DNA of 64,000 nucleotides, taken from contig JBBALJ010000005.1 of NCBI GenBank assembly GCA_040403075.1, forward strand, positions 1 to 64,000, written 5' to 3'. The notes under the pieces were generated by a model. The model saw only the letters and a program-made list of their open reading frames with translations. It had not been told where the DNA came from and searched no databases. Numbering within the stretch: position 1 is the first letter of the stretch; the number at the start of each line of letters is the position of its first letter. The translations under genes were made by a program, and so were the position numbers. This stretch comes from RGVD01 sp040403075. Its GTDB lineage: Bacteria; Bacteroidota; Bacteroidia; UKL13-3. This document shows positions 25,110 through 32,794 of the stretch, piece after piece.

Positions 25110-25901
25110 CTAAAACCCATCACCATCCAATAGGTTGCCTAAGCCACCTAAAATACTACCCTGTTCTTTACCTCCTCTGATGCCATACTGCATAATTCTT
25201 CCTGCTAATCTGCTAATAGGTAATGATTGAATCCAAACTTTTCCCGGACCTCTTAAGGTTGCAAAGAAAACACCTTCGCCACCAAACAAGGTGTTTTTTA
25301 TTCCACCAACAAATTGGATATCATAGTCAACATCTTTGGTAAATGCAACGATACAACCCGTATCTATTTTCAACAATTCGCCAGGTTGTAATTCACGCTC
25401 TTCTACATGTCCACCTGCATGAACAAAAGCCATTCCATCACCCTCCAGTTTTTCCATAATAAAGCCTTCTCCTCCAAACAAACCAGTTCCTAATTTTCTT
25501 TGAAATTCAATACCAATGCTAACGCCTTTAGCTGCGCATAGAAAGGCATCTTTCTGACAAATAACCCTATTACCCAATCTGTGTAAATCCAAAGGAATGA
25601 TTTTTCCTGGGTAGGGGGCAGCAAATGTAACTTGTCTTTTGCCTTGGCCCATATTGGTATAAGCAGTCATAAACAAGCTTTCACCCGTAAGCATGCGCTT
25701 ACCTGCAGACATCAATTTACCTAAAATGCCTCCTTGTTGTTGGCTTCCATCTCCAAAAATGGTATTCATTTGCACGCCATCATTCATCATCATAAAGCTG
25801 CCAGGTTCTGCCATTACTGTTTCTTCAGGATCTAATTCAATTTCTACACATTGCATTTCGCTGCCGAAAATGCGATAATCAATTTCATGGTTGTTAATCA
25901 T
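25110..25901 (-). CDS. AIM24/TIGR00266-family protein
   Basis: This 263-residue protein belongs to the AIM24 family of double-psi or similar beta-rich proteins of unknown function. Visible family marks are MAEPGSFMMMNDGVQMNT, LTGESLFMTAYTN, FLCAAKGVSIGIEF, LFGGEGFIMEKLEGDGMAFVHAGG and LFGGEGVFFATLRGPGKVWIQSLP. Such genes often sit near membrane or stress genes in bacteria, and a yeast relative localises to mitochondria, but no activity is established. There is no signal peptide or membrane helix. It is a single gene on the minus strand, divergent from the next gene. Confidence 0.88.
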   Translation of the reverse strand: MINNHEIDYRIFGSEMQCVEIELDPEETVMAEPGSFMMMNDGVQMNTIFGDGSQQQGGILGKLMSAGKRMLTGESLFMTAYTNMGQGKRQVTFAAPYPGKIIPLDLHRLGNRVICQKDAFLCAAKGVSIGIEFQRKLGTGLFGGEGFIMEKLEGDGMAFVHAGGHVEERELQPGELLKIDTGCIVAFTKDVDYDIQFVGGIKNTLFGGEGVFFATLRGPGKVWIQSLPISRLAGRIMQYGIRGGKEQGSILGGLGNLLDGDGF

Positions 25902-26010
25902 AGTGGTGATAAATTTTGAGGCGAAAGTATAAAAAATGTTACAATCAACATCGTGCTTGTGAAGCCAAATTAAAAATATATCCCTAATTATTTATATTGC
26001 GTACTCATAA

Positions 26011-26670
26011 ATGAAAAAAGCATTAGTCATAGGGGCAACAGGATTGGTAGGTAAAAACGTAGTTTACCAATTACTTAAAAGTAATGATTATTCCAAAGTA
26101 GTATTGATTTTACGAAAGGAAATGACCATTAGCGACCCCAAACTTGAGCAACATGTCATCAATTTTGATAAAATGTCGGAATATCCAGATTTGTTTAGGG
26201 TTGACGAAGTTTTTTGTTGCTTAGGAAGCACCATAAAAAAAGCTGAAACAAAAGAGGCTTTTGAAAAAGTGGATCGCTATTATTGTTTTATGGCGGCTAC
26301 CTTGGCTCGTGCAAACGGGGTTACTCATTTTTTAATGGTTTCAGCCTTAGGTGCTAACAAGTATTCAAATATTTTTTATAATAGGGTAAAGGGTGAAGCT
26401 GAAGATGATGTAGATAAATTAGGCTTTTTATGTACGAGTATTTTCAGACCATCATTATTAACGGGTTCACGCAGCGAATTCAGGTTTAGCGAATGGCTTG
26501 GAATCATGATAATGAAACCATTCTCTATTTTCTTAAAAGGGAAACTTCAAAAATATGCTCTTATAAGTGGCGAAAATGTGGCAAAAGCCATGGTGAAAAG
26601 TGCTTCATTATATAGAGGCGGAAAGCATATATATGAAGGAGATAAGATAATAAGTCTCCTAAATGTTTAA
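26011..26670 (+). CDS. NAD(P)H-binding atypical short-chain dehydrogenase (HTATIP2-like)
   Basis: A 219-residue Rossmann-fold protein. The N-terminus MKKALVIGATGLVGKNVVYQLL carries the GATGLVG dinucleotide motif of atypical SDRs. FCCLGSTIKKAETKEAFEKVD and FLMVSALGANKYSNIFYNRVKGEAE are typical of the HTATIP2/oxidoreductase group, with the YNRVKGE segment holding the Tyr-x-x-x-Lys-like pair. Members bind NAD(P) but their substrates are mostly unknown. A tRNA-His gene with its own promoter follows 66 bases after the stop, so the two are probably separate transcripts. Confidence 0.85.
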   Translation: MKKALVIGATGLVGKNVVYQLLKSNDYSKVVLILRKEMTISDPKLEQHVINFDKMSEYPDLFRVDEVFCCLGSTIKKAETKEAFEKVDRYYCFMAATLARANGVTHFLMVSALGANKYSNIFYNRVKGEAEDDVDKLGFLCTSIFRPSLLTGSRSEFRFSEWLGIMIMKPFSIFLKGKLQKYALISGENVAKAMVKSASLYRGGKHIYEGDKIISLLNV

Positions 26671-26687
26671 ATTTTTTCGAATAAAAT

Positions 26688-26718
26688 TTTGTCTATACGC
26701 TTATCATCCTTACATTTG
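26688..26718 (+). promoter_or_regulatory. Promoter of tRNA-His
   Basis: TTTG at 26688-26691 and TACATTTG at 26711-26718 match both halves of the Bacteroidetes consensus (TTTG, then TAnnTTTG) with a 19-base spacer. The tRNA begins 18 bases after the -7 box. This is the clearest promoter in the window. Confidence 0.8.
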
Positions 26719-26736
26719 CACACTCAAAAAATAAAC

Positions 26737-26814
26737 GGTGGTTGTAGCTCAGTTGGTTAGAGCATCGGTTTGTGGTACCGAGGGTCGTGGGTTCGAGCCC
26801 CATCATCCACCCCA
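26737..26814 (+). tRNA. tRNA-His (anticodon GTG)
   Basis: The cloverleaf is readable: D-arm GAGC/GCTC around AGTTGGTTA, anticodon stem TCGGT/ACCGA with loop TTGTGGT giving anticodon GTG at 26772-26774, T-arm GTGGG-TTCGAGC-CCCAT, and an encoded CCA at 26812-26814. The extra G at the 5' end (26737) opposite C73 is the identity element of tRNA-His. One acceptor-stem pair looks like a T-T mismatch. The matching synthetase HisS is 12 kb downstream in the same window. Confidence 0.95.
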
Positions 26815-26822
26815 ACAATTTT

Positions 26823-26850
26823 AAAAGCCTTGAATTTCAAGGCTTTTTTT
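26823..26850 (+). terminator. Terminator after tRNA-His
   Basis: AAAAGCCTTGA and TCAAGGCTTTT pair perfectly around a short loop, with a run of T after it. It lies eight bases past the CCA end. Confidence 0.88.
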
Positions 26851-27008
26851 GTTTCTTTTTATCTTGAATAAGAGAGATTATTTTGATACAAAAGTTGATG
26901 TGCTTATATAATAATTAGGTTCAAACGACTCCCAAAAATTATTATTATATTCTGTCAACTAATGCATTGATCAAATTCTAAATTTTCTAAATGACGATAA
27001 AATAACAT

Positions 27009-27036
27009 TTGCCCATTTGTTTATTCTCTACTTTTG
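27009..27036 (+). promoter_or_regulatory. Promoter of the Rieske protein gene
   Basis: TTG (27009-27011) and TACTTTTG (27029-27036) fit the Bacteroidetes consensus with a 17-base spacer. The -7 box is about 20 bases before the start codon at 27056, giving a short leader. Confidence 0.55.
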
Positions 27037-27055
27037 AATTATTAGAAAATAGAAT

Positions 27056-27472
27056 ATGGACAGAAAAGAATTTATATCGCAAGTAGGCCTAGGTGTGGCT
27101 TCCTTGCTAGTACCAGCTTGTATTGGCGGTTTGTCTAGTTGCTCAAAGTCAGACTCAGGAACCCCTGCACCAAGCAATGTTGATTTTACGATTGATACCA
27201 GCACAGGAGCACTGTCAGTAAATGGTGGTTACCTAATACAAAGTGGTGTGATAGTAGCAAGAACTAAAACAGGCACATTTATAGCTGTTTCAGCGGCATG
27301 CACACATGAGGGCACTAATGTGAATTATAGCTCAATCAATGCTAGTTTTAATTGTCCTACTCATGGTGCTAGATTTAATGAGTCAGGGGCAGTGACACAA
27401 GGTCCTGCATCAAGAAGTTTAACCAAATACAATACAACTTTAACTGGCAAAAGCCTGAGGGTTTATTCATAA
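27056..27472 (+). CDS. Rieske [2Fe-2S] lipoprotein
   Basis: A 138-residue exported protein with a Rieske iron-sulfur domain. The ligands are Cys82/His84 in ACTHEGTN and Cys100/His103 in CPTHGARF. The N-terminus, MDRKEFISQVGLGVASLLVP, looks like a signal peptide, and GGLSSC with Cys29 fits a lipobox, so it is probably a membrane-anchored lipoprotein in the periplasm. It lacks a cytochrome bc1 partner gene nearby; small stand-alone Rieske lipoproteins are common in Bacteroidetes and may pass electrons to or from an unknown oxidoreductase. It is monocistronic with a clear promoter and terminator. Confidence 0.9.
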   Translation: MDRKEFISQVGLGVASLLVPACIGGLSSCSKSDSGTPAPSNVDFTIDTSTGALSVNGGYLIQSGVIVARTKTGTFIAVSAACTHEGTNVNYSSINASFNCPTHGARFNESGAVTQGPASRSLTKYNTTLTGKSLRVYS

Positions 27473-27500
27473 AAAAAGCTGCTCATTGAGCAGCTTTTTT
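27472..27500. terminator. Bidirectional terminator between Rieske gene and gyrB
   Basis: A perfect 13-bp stem, AAAAAAGCTGCTC (27472-27484) with GAGCAGCTTTTTT (27488-27500) and an ATT loop, lies between two convergent genes. Confidence 0.9.
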
Positions 27501-27517
27501 TATTTTTTATATTGCTC

Positions 27518-29476
27518 TTAAACGTCAATTTTTGCATAACGTGCATTGGCTTCAATAAATTCCCTTCTTGGTGGAACTTCATCACCCATCAACATACTGA
27601 AAATCCTATCTGCTTCAGCAGCACTATCCAAACTCACTTGTTTTAAAGTTCTAGTTTCTGGGTTCATTGTGGTGCTCCACAATTGCTCTGCATTCATCTC
27701 ACCCAAACCTTTATATCGTTGAATGCCCACTGTGTCAGGGTTTGTACCTTTTGCCAAACGCATCACGGCTTCTTCACGTTGTGGTTCGGTCCAGCAATAC
27801 TCTTCTTCTTTTCCTTTTTTTACCAAATACAATGGTGGTTGGGCAATATATACATAACCAAACTCCAACAACTCTTTCATGTATCTGAAGAATAAAGTCA
27901 AAATCAAAGTTCTGATATGACTTCCATCCACGTCCGCATCCGTCATGATAATGATTTTATGGTAACGAAGTTTATCTAAGTTTAAAGCTTTGGCATCTTC
28001 TTGTGTTCCAATCGTAACACCTAAACCAGTAAACATATTCTTGATTTCTTCATTCTCGTAAATCTTGTGCTCCATGGCTTTTTCAACGTTCAAGATTTTA
28101 CCACGAAGTGGCAGAATAGCTTGGAATACACGGTTACGACCTTGTTTTGCTGTTCCACCAGCAGAATCTCCCTCTACAAGGTATATCTCACATAGTGCAG
28201 GATCTGTTTCTTGACAATCTGCTAATTTACCGGGTAAACCGCTTCCTGTCATAGCACCTTTACGTTGCACCATGTCACGGGCTTTCTTAGCAGCATGACG
28301 AGCAGTAGCAGCAAGGATTACCTTTTGCACGATCATTTTGGCTTCACGAGGATTTTCTTCCAAATAATTGTTAAGCATTTCACCCACACACTGGTCAACT
28401 GCACCTGTAACATCGCTATTACCTAATTTGGTTTTGGTTTGACCTTCAAATTGAGGTTCTTGTACTTTAACAGAAATAACACCTGTTAAACCCTCTCTAA
28501 AATCGTCTCCTGCTATTTCAAATTTCAGGTTTTTAAACATGCCTTCTTTTTCAGCATACGATTTTAAAGTACGTGTTAAAGCTCTACGGAAACCAGCAAC
28601 GTGTGTTCCACCTTCAATGGTATTGATGTTATTTACGTATGAGTGTAAGTTTTCAGCATAACCTGTATTATAGGTCATGGCAATCTCTACAGGAACGCCA
28701 TTTTTTTCACCTTCTACATAGATAGGCTCAGGAATCATTTTCTCGCGGGTACCATCTAAGTAATTAACAAACTCTTTCAAGCCACCTTCGCTAAAAAATG
28801 TTTCTTCTCTAATTTCTTCAGCACCATCTTCAAGACGAGTGTCTCTTAGCGTAATACTTATTCCTCTGTTTAGGTATGATAGTTCCCTCATGCGAGAAGC
28901 TAGGGTATCATATTTATAATCACCTGTGGTGAAAATGCTTGTATCTGGTTCGAAATAAATGGTAGTACCCGTTTTTTCGCTTACGCCTACTTCTTTTACA
29001 TCGTATAAAGGTTTACCGCAACTGTATTCTTGCTGCCAAACTTTTCCATCTCGATAAACAGTAGCTCTTAGCAAGGTTGAAAGTGCATTCACGCAACTAA
29101 CACCCACACCATGCAAACCACCTGAAACTTTGTAAGTGTCTTTATCAAATTTTCCACCGGCATGAAGCACGGTCATAACAACCTCTAGTGCAGATTTTCC
29201 TTCTTTTTCATGAATTCCAGTTGGGATACCTCTTCCATCATCAACTACTGTAATAGAGTTTCCTGGGTTTATAGTTACTGTAATGTTTTTACAATAGCCT
29301 GCTAATGCTTCGTCAATTGAATTATCTACTACCTCGTAAACTAAATGGTGAAGTCCCCTCGCCCCAATGTCTCCAATGTACATGGCAGGCCTTTTTCTCA
29401 CTGCTTCCAAGCCTTCTAACACCTGAATGTTATTGGCGTCATAATTCTGTCTACTTTCTGTTGCGTCTGTGCTCAT
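27518..29476 (-). CDS. gyrB: DNA gyrase subunit B
   Basis: The 652-residue ATPase subunit of DNA gyrase, which introduces negative supercoils together with GyrA. The GHKL ATPase part shows HHLVYEVVDNSIDEALAGY, VVDDGRGIPTGIHEKEGKSALEVV and the ATP-lid GGLHGVGVSCVNALS. The TOPRIM domain shows EGDSAGGTAKQGR near 433 and TDADVDGSHIRTLIL near 510, and the tail has QRYKGLGEMNAEQLW. Length equals that of other Bacteroidetes GyrB, without the long proteobacterial insert. ParE is the alternative, but the overall sequence fits GyrB. It is transcribed alone on the minus strand; gyrA and dnaN are not nearby. Confidence 0.95.
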   Translation of the reverse strand: MSTDATESRQNYDANNIQVLEGLEAVRKRPAMYIGDIGARGLHHLVYEVVDNSIDEALAGYCKNITVTINPGNSITVVDDGRGIPTGIHEKEGKSALEVVMTVLHAGGKFDKDTYKVSGGLHGVGVSCVNALSTLLRATVYRDGKVWQQEYSCGKPLYDVKEVGVSEKTGTTIYFEPDTSIFTTGDYKYDTLASRMRELSYLNRGISITLRDTRLEDGAEEIREETFFSEGGLKEFVNYLDGTREKMIPEPIYVEGEKNGVPVEIAMTYNTGYAENLHSYVNNINTIEGGTHVAGFRRALTRTLKSYAEKEGMFKNLKFEIAGDDFREGLTGVISVKVQEPQFEGQTKTKLGNSDVTGAVDQCVGEMLNNYLEENPREAKMIVQKVILAATARHAAKKARDMVQRKGAMTGSGLPGKLADCQETDPALCEIYLVEGDSAGGTAKQGRNRVFQAILPLRGKILNVEKAMEHKIYENEEIKNMFTGLGVTIGTQEDAKALNLDKLRYHKIIIMTDADVDGSHIRTLILTLFFRYMKELLEFGYVYIAQPPLYLVKKGKEEEYCWTEPQREEAVMRLAKGTNPDTVGIQRYKGLGEMNAEQLWSTTMNPETRTLKQVSLDSAAEADRIFSMLMGDEVPPRREFIEANARYAKIDV

Positions 29477-29733
29477 TTTATATGATATAAAAAATAAAGG
29501 GTAAAAATAGTCTTATGGCCTTGTTTTACCTAATTGTTAAGCAGATATTTCCTATATGTTTTTCCACATTTTTTACGCACTTTTTTAAGTGGCTAATTAT
29601 GAATAGCTGAATGAAGGGAAATACCTAATAGGTTTAGGATAGGGAAGGGTTTATTTGTAGAGAAATAACGACAGGATTTTATATGATTCCTTAGAGTGAA
29701 TTCTAGGTGTTCTGAAATGTATTTTGCTGATGC

Positions 29734-30198
29734 TTAAGTTAGAGATCTTCTTAAATCCCTATCCACATCACGCGATTTAATGCTTTCTCTTTTGTCAAAT
29801 TCTTTCTTTCCTTGTCCCACCGCTATTTCAAGTTTTACAAAACCTCTGTCTGATATATAAAGTTTTAAGGGAACAATGGCAAAACCCTTCTCAGAGGCCT
29901 TGTTTTTAAGTTTACGTAGTTCGATTTTTTTAAGGAGAAGTTTTCTAATCCCAAATGGCTCGTGGTTGTAGTGTCCGCCTTGTTTCCAAATGCCTACATT
30001 CATGCCTTTTATGTACAACTCAATTTTATCTCCTTCTTGCTTCACAAAACAAAAGGCGTCACTGATATTGGCATTTCCATCCCTAATTGATTTTACCTCA
30101 GTGCCACTAAGAACAATGCCAGCATTGTATTTCGTATGCAATTGGTATTCAAAAGTGGCTTTTTTGTTTACGATATGAATTTTTTTTTGCTCTGCCAT
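29734..30198 (-). CDS. smpB: SsrA-binding protein SmpB
   Basis: This 154-residue RNA-binding protein works with tmRNA to rescue stalled ribosomes. The family motifs are all present: NKKATFEYQLHTKYNAGIVLSGTEVKSIRDG, DAFC, GIWKQGGHYNHEPFGIRKLLL and the C-terminal GQGKKEFDKRESIKSRDVDRDL, whose basic tail enters the mRNA channel. It starts one base after the thioesterase-like gene ends, so both share a transcript. The tmRNA gene (ssrA) was looked for next to it and is not recognisable in the window. Confidence 0.96.
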   Translation of the reverse strand: MAEQKKIHIVNKKATFEYQLHTKYNAGIVLSGTEVKSIRDGNANISDAFCFVKQEGDKIELYIKGMNVGIWKQGGHYNHEPFGIRKLLLKKIELRKLKNKASEKGFAIVPLKLYISDRGFVKLEIAVGQGKKEFDKRESIKSRDVDRDLRRSLT

Positions 30199-30199
30199 G

Positions 30200-30595
30200 T
30201 TATGTGCCCAGTGAATTAAATAGCCTCTCGATTTTCTCTTTTTTTAATATTTTTTGTCCTTGCCTGCCGATTGCAATCAATCGTTCTCCCACTTTGGCTT
30301 CATAGCAACAAATAATTTCATTCTTTGTAATGCTTTCAACGCTAGCGGTAAAAATCACTTGGCTGTTTTCAAGCGCTGGACTTTGGTGTTCAATACTTAA
30401 AAAAGTGCCAATTCCCTCTTCATCATCTTCTTTCATTTCCAAAACAAACAGTCTGCAACACCATTCAGCATCTCTACCAACTGCAAATGTAGCATAAACG
30501 GGGTGAACTTGTCCACTATCAAAATTGGCCGTATCAGCATGACCAACAATCTTAGAAAATGATTTTTTATCACCAACCTTAAAAGGGTTTTTCAT
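30200..30595 (-). CDS. FlK-like hot-dog thioesterase family protein
   Basis: The 131-residue product has the pattern of the FlK (fluoroacetyl-CoA thioesterase) branch of hot-dog proteins: FKVGDKKSFSKIV at the start, SGQVHPVYATFAVGRDAEW around the active-site region, then GTFLSIEHQSPALENSQVIFTASVES and CCYEAKVGERLIAIGRQGQKIL. These enzymes cleave acyl-CoA thioesters. In this protein the FlK catalytic Thr/His/Glu set cannot be placed with confidence, so activity is uncertain. It precedes smpB with one base between, an arrangement that suggests co-transcription rather than a shared function. Confidence 0.72.
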   Translation of the reverse strand: MKNPFKVGDKKSFSKIVGHADTANFDSGQVHPVYATFAVGRDAEWCCRLFVLEMKEDDEEGIGTFLSIEHQSPALENSQVIFTASVESITKNEIICCYEAKVGERLIAIGRQGQKILKKEKIERLFNSLGT

Positions 30596-30671
30596 ACTGC
30601 GAATAAAATATTTTCAAAAGAGTTTATTCTATTTTTAATATTTTTACTAATCTTGACAAATCCTAGAAACA

Positions 30672-31547
30672 ATGTTTGTAAGCGGTTTTACCATAGCTCG
30701 TAATGTAATAAAGTACGATTACCCCATCAAAGAAGCCATACTTTCGATACTACCCATAGTAGACGAGATGATAGTACTTGTGGGTAATAGCGAGGATGGT
30801 ACCGAGAATTATATTCGCTCTATACATGACCCAAAGATAAAAATTTTCCACTCAGTATGGGACGATAAATTGAGAGAGGGTGGGAGGGTGCTTGCAGATG
30901 AAACCAATAAAGCATTTGCCAAAATCAACCCTAAGGCCGATTGGGCTTTTTACATTCAGGCCGATGAATGTGTTCATGAAAAATATCATGATACGATAAA
31001 ACAAACCCTATTTAAATTCCGAAAAAATAAGAGCATTGATGGCTTGCTGTTTAACTATACCCATTTTTATGGAAGCTATGATTATGTAGCCACTTCGAGG
31101 AGTTTTTATAAAAGAGAAATTAGGATTATCAGAAATAATAAGAACATCCTTTCTCATGGAGATGCCCAAGGTTTCAAGTTTCGCAATGGCAGTAAATTGC
31201 ATGTAAAACAGGTTGATGCTAATATTTTTCATTATGGTTGGGTGAAACATCCCATGAAAATGACTGAAAAAGTAAAAGGTTTTCACAAAATGTGGCACTC
31301 CGATGATTGGATTGAAAGTCAACAAAACTTGAACAACGAATGGAATTATAATCTTGTGGAAAAGGCAGAGAGATTTGCAGATACTCACCCCCGTGTGATG
31401 TTCGAAAGAATCAAAAATAAAAATTGGAATTTTGAGTTCGACCAAAGTAAAGTGAAGGTGAGTTTGAAAAATAAAATCATCTATTTTATTGAGAAATATT
31501 TGGGATATAGCATAGCCGAGTATAAAAATTATATATTGCTCAAATGA
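30672..31547 (+). CDS. Family 2 glycosyltransferase-like protein
   Basis: A 291-residue GT-A-type glycosyltransferase. The N-terminus MFVSGFTIARNVIKYDYPIKEAILSILPIVDEMIVLVGNSEDGT is the nucleotide-sugar binding part, and WAFYIQADECVHE carries the acidic motif that replaces the usual DxD. The rest is rich in aromatic residues, and no membrane segment is present. Such proteins transfer sugars to lipid or protein acceptors in the cytoplasm. The stop overlaps the start of the O-antigen-ligase-like gene by four bases, so both belong to one operon, suggesting LPS or surface glycan work. Confidence 0.85.
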   Translation: MFVSGFTIARNVIKYDYPIKEAILSILPIVDEMIVLVGNSEDGTENYIRSIHDPKIKIFHSVWDDKLREGGRVLADETNKAFAKINPKADWAFYIQADECVHEKYHDTIKQTLFKFRKNKSIDGLLFNYTHFYGSYDYVATSRSFYKREIRIIRNNKNILSHGDAQGFKFRNGSKLHVKQVDANIFHYGWVKHPMKMTEKVKGFHKMWHSDDWIESQQNLNNEWNYNLVEKAERFADTHPRVMFERIKNKNWNFEFDQSKVKVSLKNKIIYFIEKYLGYSIAEYKNYILLK

Positions 31548-32782
31548 AATGGCTAAATCCATATCAAGATAGATTGCTAATCTTCTTTTCTTGTTTGCTC
31601 ATATCGGGCATTTTCTTGATTGATTCAGCTCGTTCTCTCGCTAGTATTAGTATGATAGGCTTAGCTCTGACTGCCATTTTAACGCTAAAGTTGAAAGGGG
31701 TAAAGGCAAAGTTATTGGCGCGAAAAGATTTGCTTGTTCTATCTGGTTTGTTTTTATTTTTATTGCCTTCGATTGTTTATTCAGATAACATTCAATATTT
31801 TTTTGAACGACTTCAAATTCAATTACCTTTTCTTATTCTTCCCTTGGCATTTATTTTTTTTAAGCCTTTAAGTAATAGACAATTTATGCTAGTCTATTAT
31901 TTCTTTTTAATAGGTGTATTCATCATTTCATTAGATGCTTTTATAAATTATTTAAATAATAGTGAGGCCATTAATCAAATGTATTTGCAAAGCCAAGTGA
32001 TGCCAACCATTGTTAGCCATCACCCTACTTTTAGCATTATGATTTCATTTGCTATTTATGTTGCTTATTATCTTTACAAGCACCAGTTTTATGCCTTTAA
32101 TAAAAATGAAAGGTATGCCATTGCTGCCATAGGTATTTTACTATTTACTTTTCTCCATATTTTCTCCGTTAGGAGTGGCTTATTGGCTATTTACGTGCTT
32201 ATTTTTATTGAGTTTTATAAATTCATTTTTATAAAAAAACAATACAAAACAGGCATGCTGAGTTTGCTTTTTTCTTTTTTGATAGGCTTCTCCACTTTTA
32301 TGCTTTCACCCACCATCAGAAACAAAGTTGAAAACACTCGAAGTGATATTTCAAACAGCGGTAATGGCAATATAAATAATCAATCCTTGGGCAGTAGGAT
32401 GGCATCATGTCATATAGCTCTTGATATTGCTGATAGTACCTCTTGGTTAATGGGTAGCGGTTTGGGTGATTTGCAAGATTTGAGTGACTATATGTGGAGT
32501 ACAAAATATCCTGATGTTACAAAAAAGATTATCCCACATAACCAGTTTCTATTTTACTTAGCTGCAACAGGCATTATTGGTTTATTAGTATTTATTTTTT
32601 GCTTGATTTTCCCATTGCTTTATAAGAGCAATTTTAAGCACCCATTGCTTAGTATACATTATATAATTATGCTGATTGCATTAATGTTTGAAGCCTTCTT
32701 TCAGACCCAATTAGGAGTAGCCTATTGTTTAATTTTTATCTTGTTGCCATTGAATCAAACGGCAATATGGCAAAACGATTAA
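31544..32782 (+). CDS. O-antigen ligase/polymerase family membrane protein
   Basis: A 412-residue protein with about ten membrane helices. The typical periplasmic loop lies around 260-330 and includes NQSLGSRMASCHIALDIA and GSGLGDLQDLSDYMW; IPHNQFLFYLAATGIIGLLVF is the conserved His-containing segment seen in WaaL-type ligases and Wzy polymerases. It would join O-antigen or another glycan to lipid A core, or polymerise it. It overlaps the upstream glycosyltransferase by ATGA and ends 12 bases before a convergent gene. It is not closely similar to the other family member at 18323-19768, so the two loci likely serve different glycans. Confidence 0.85.
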   Translation: MKWLNPYQDRLLIFFSCLLISGIFLIDSARSLASISMIGLALTAILTLKLKGVKAKLLARKDLLVLSGLFLFLLPSIVYSDNIQYFFERLQIQLPFLILPLAFIFFKPLSNRQFMLVYYFFLIGVFIISLDAFINYLNNSEAINQMYLQSQVMPTIVSHHPTFSIMISFAIYVAYYLYKHQFYAFNKNERYAIAAIGILLFTFLHIFSVRSGLLAIYVLIFIEFYKFIFIKKQYKTGMLSLLFSFLIGFSTFMLSPTIRNKVENTRSDISNSGNGNINNQSLGSRMASCHIALDIADSTSWLMGSGLGDLQDLSDYMWSTKYPDVTKKIIPHNQFLFYLAATGIIGLLVFIFCLIFPLLYKSNFKHPLLSIHYIIMLIALMFEAFFQTQLGVAYCLIFILLPLNQTAIWQND

Positions 32783-32794
32783 CAATTAATCTCG

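Noticed and set aside
29477..29733. tmRNA (ssrA) gene next to smpB
   Set aside because: No tRNA-Ala-like ends or tag reading frame is visible in this stretch.
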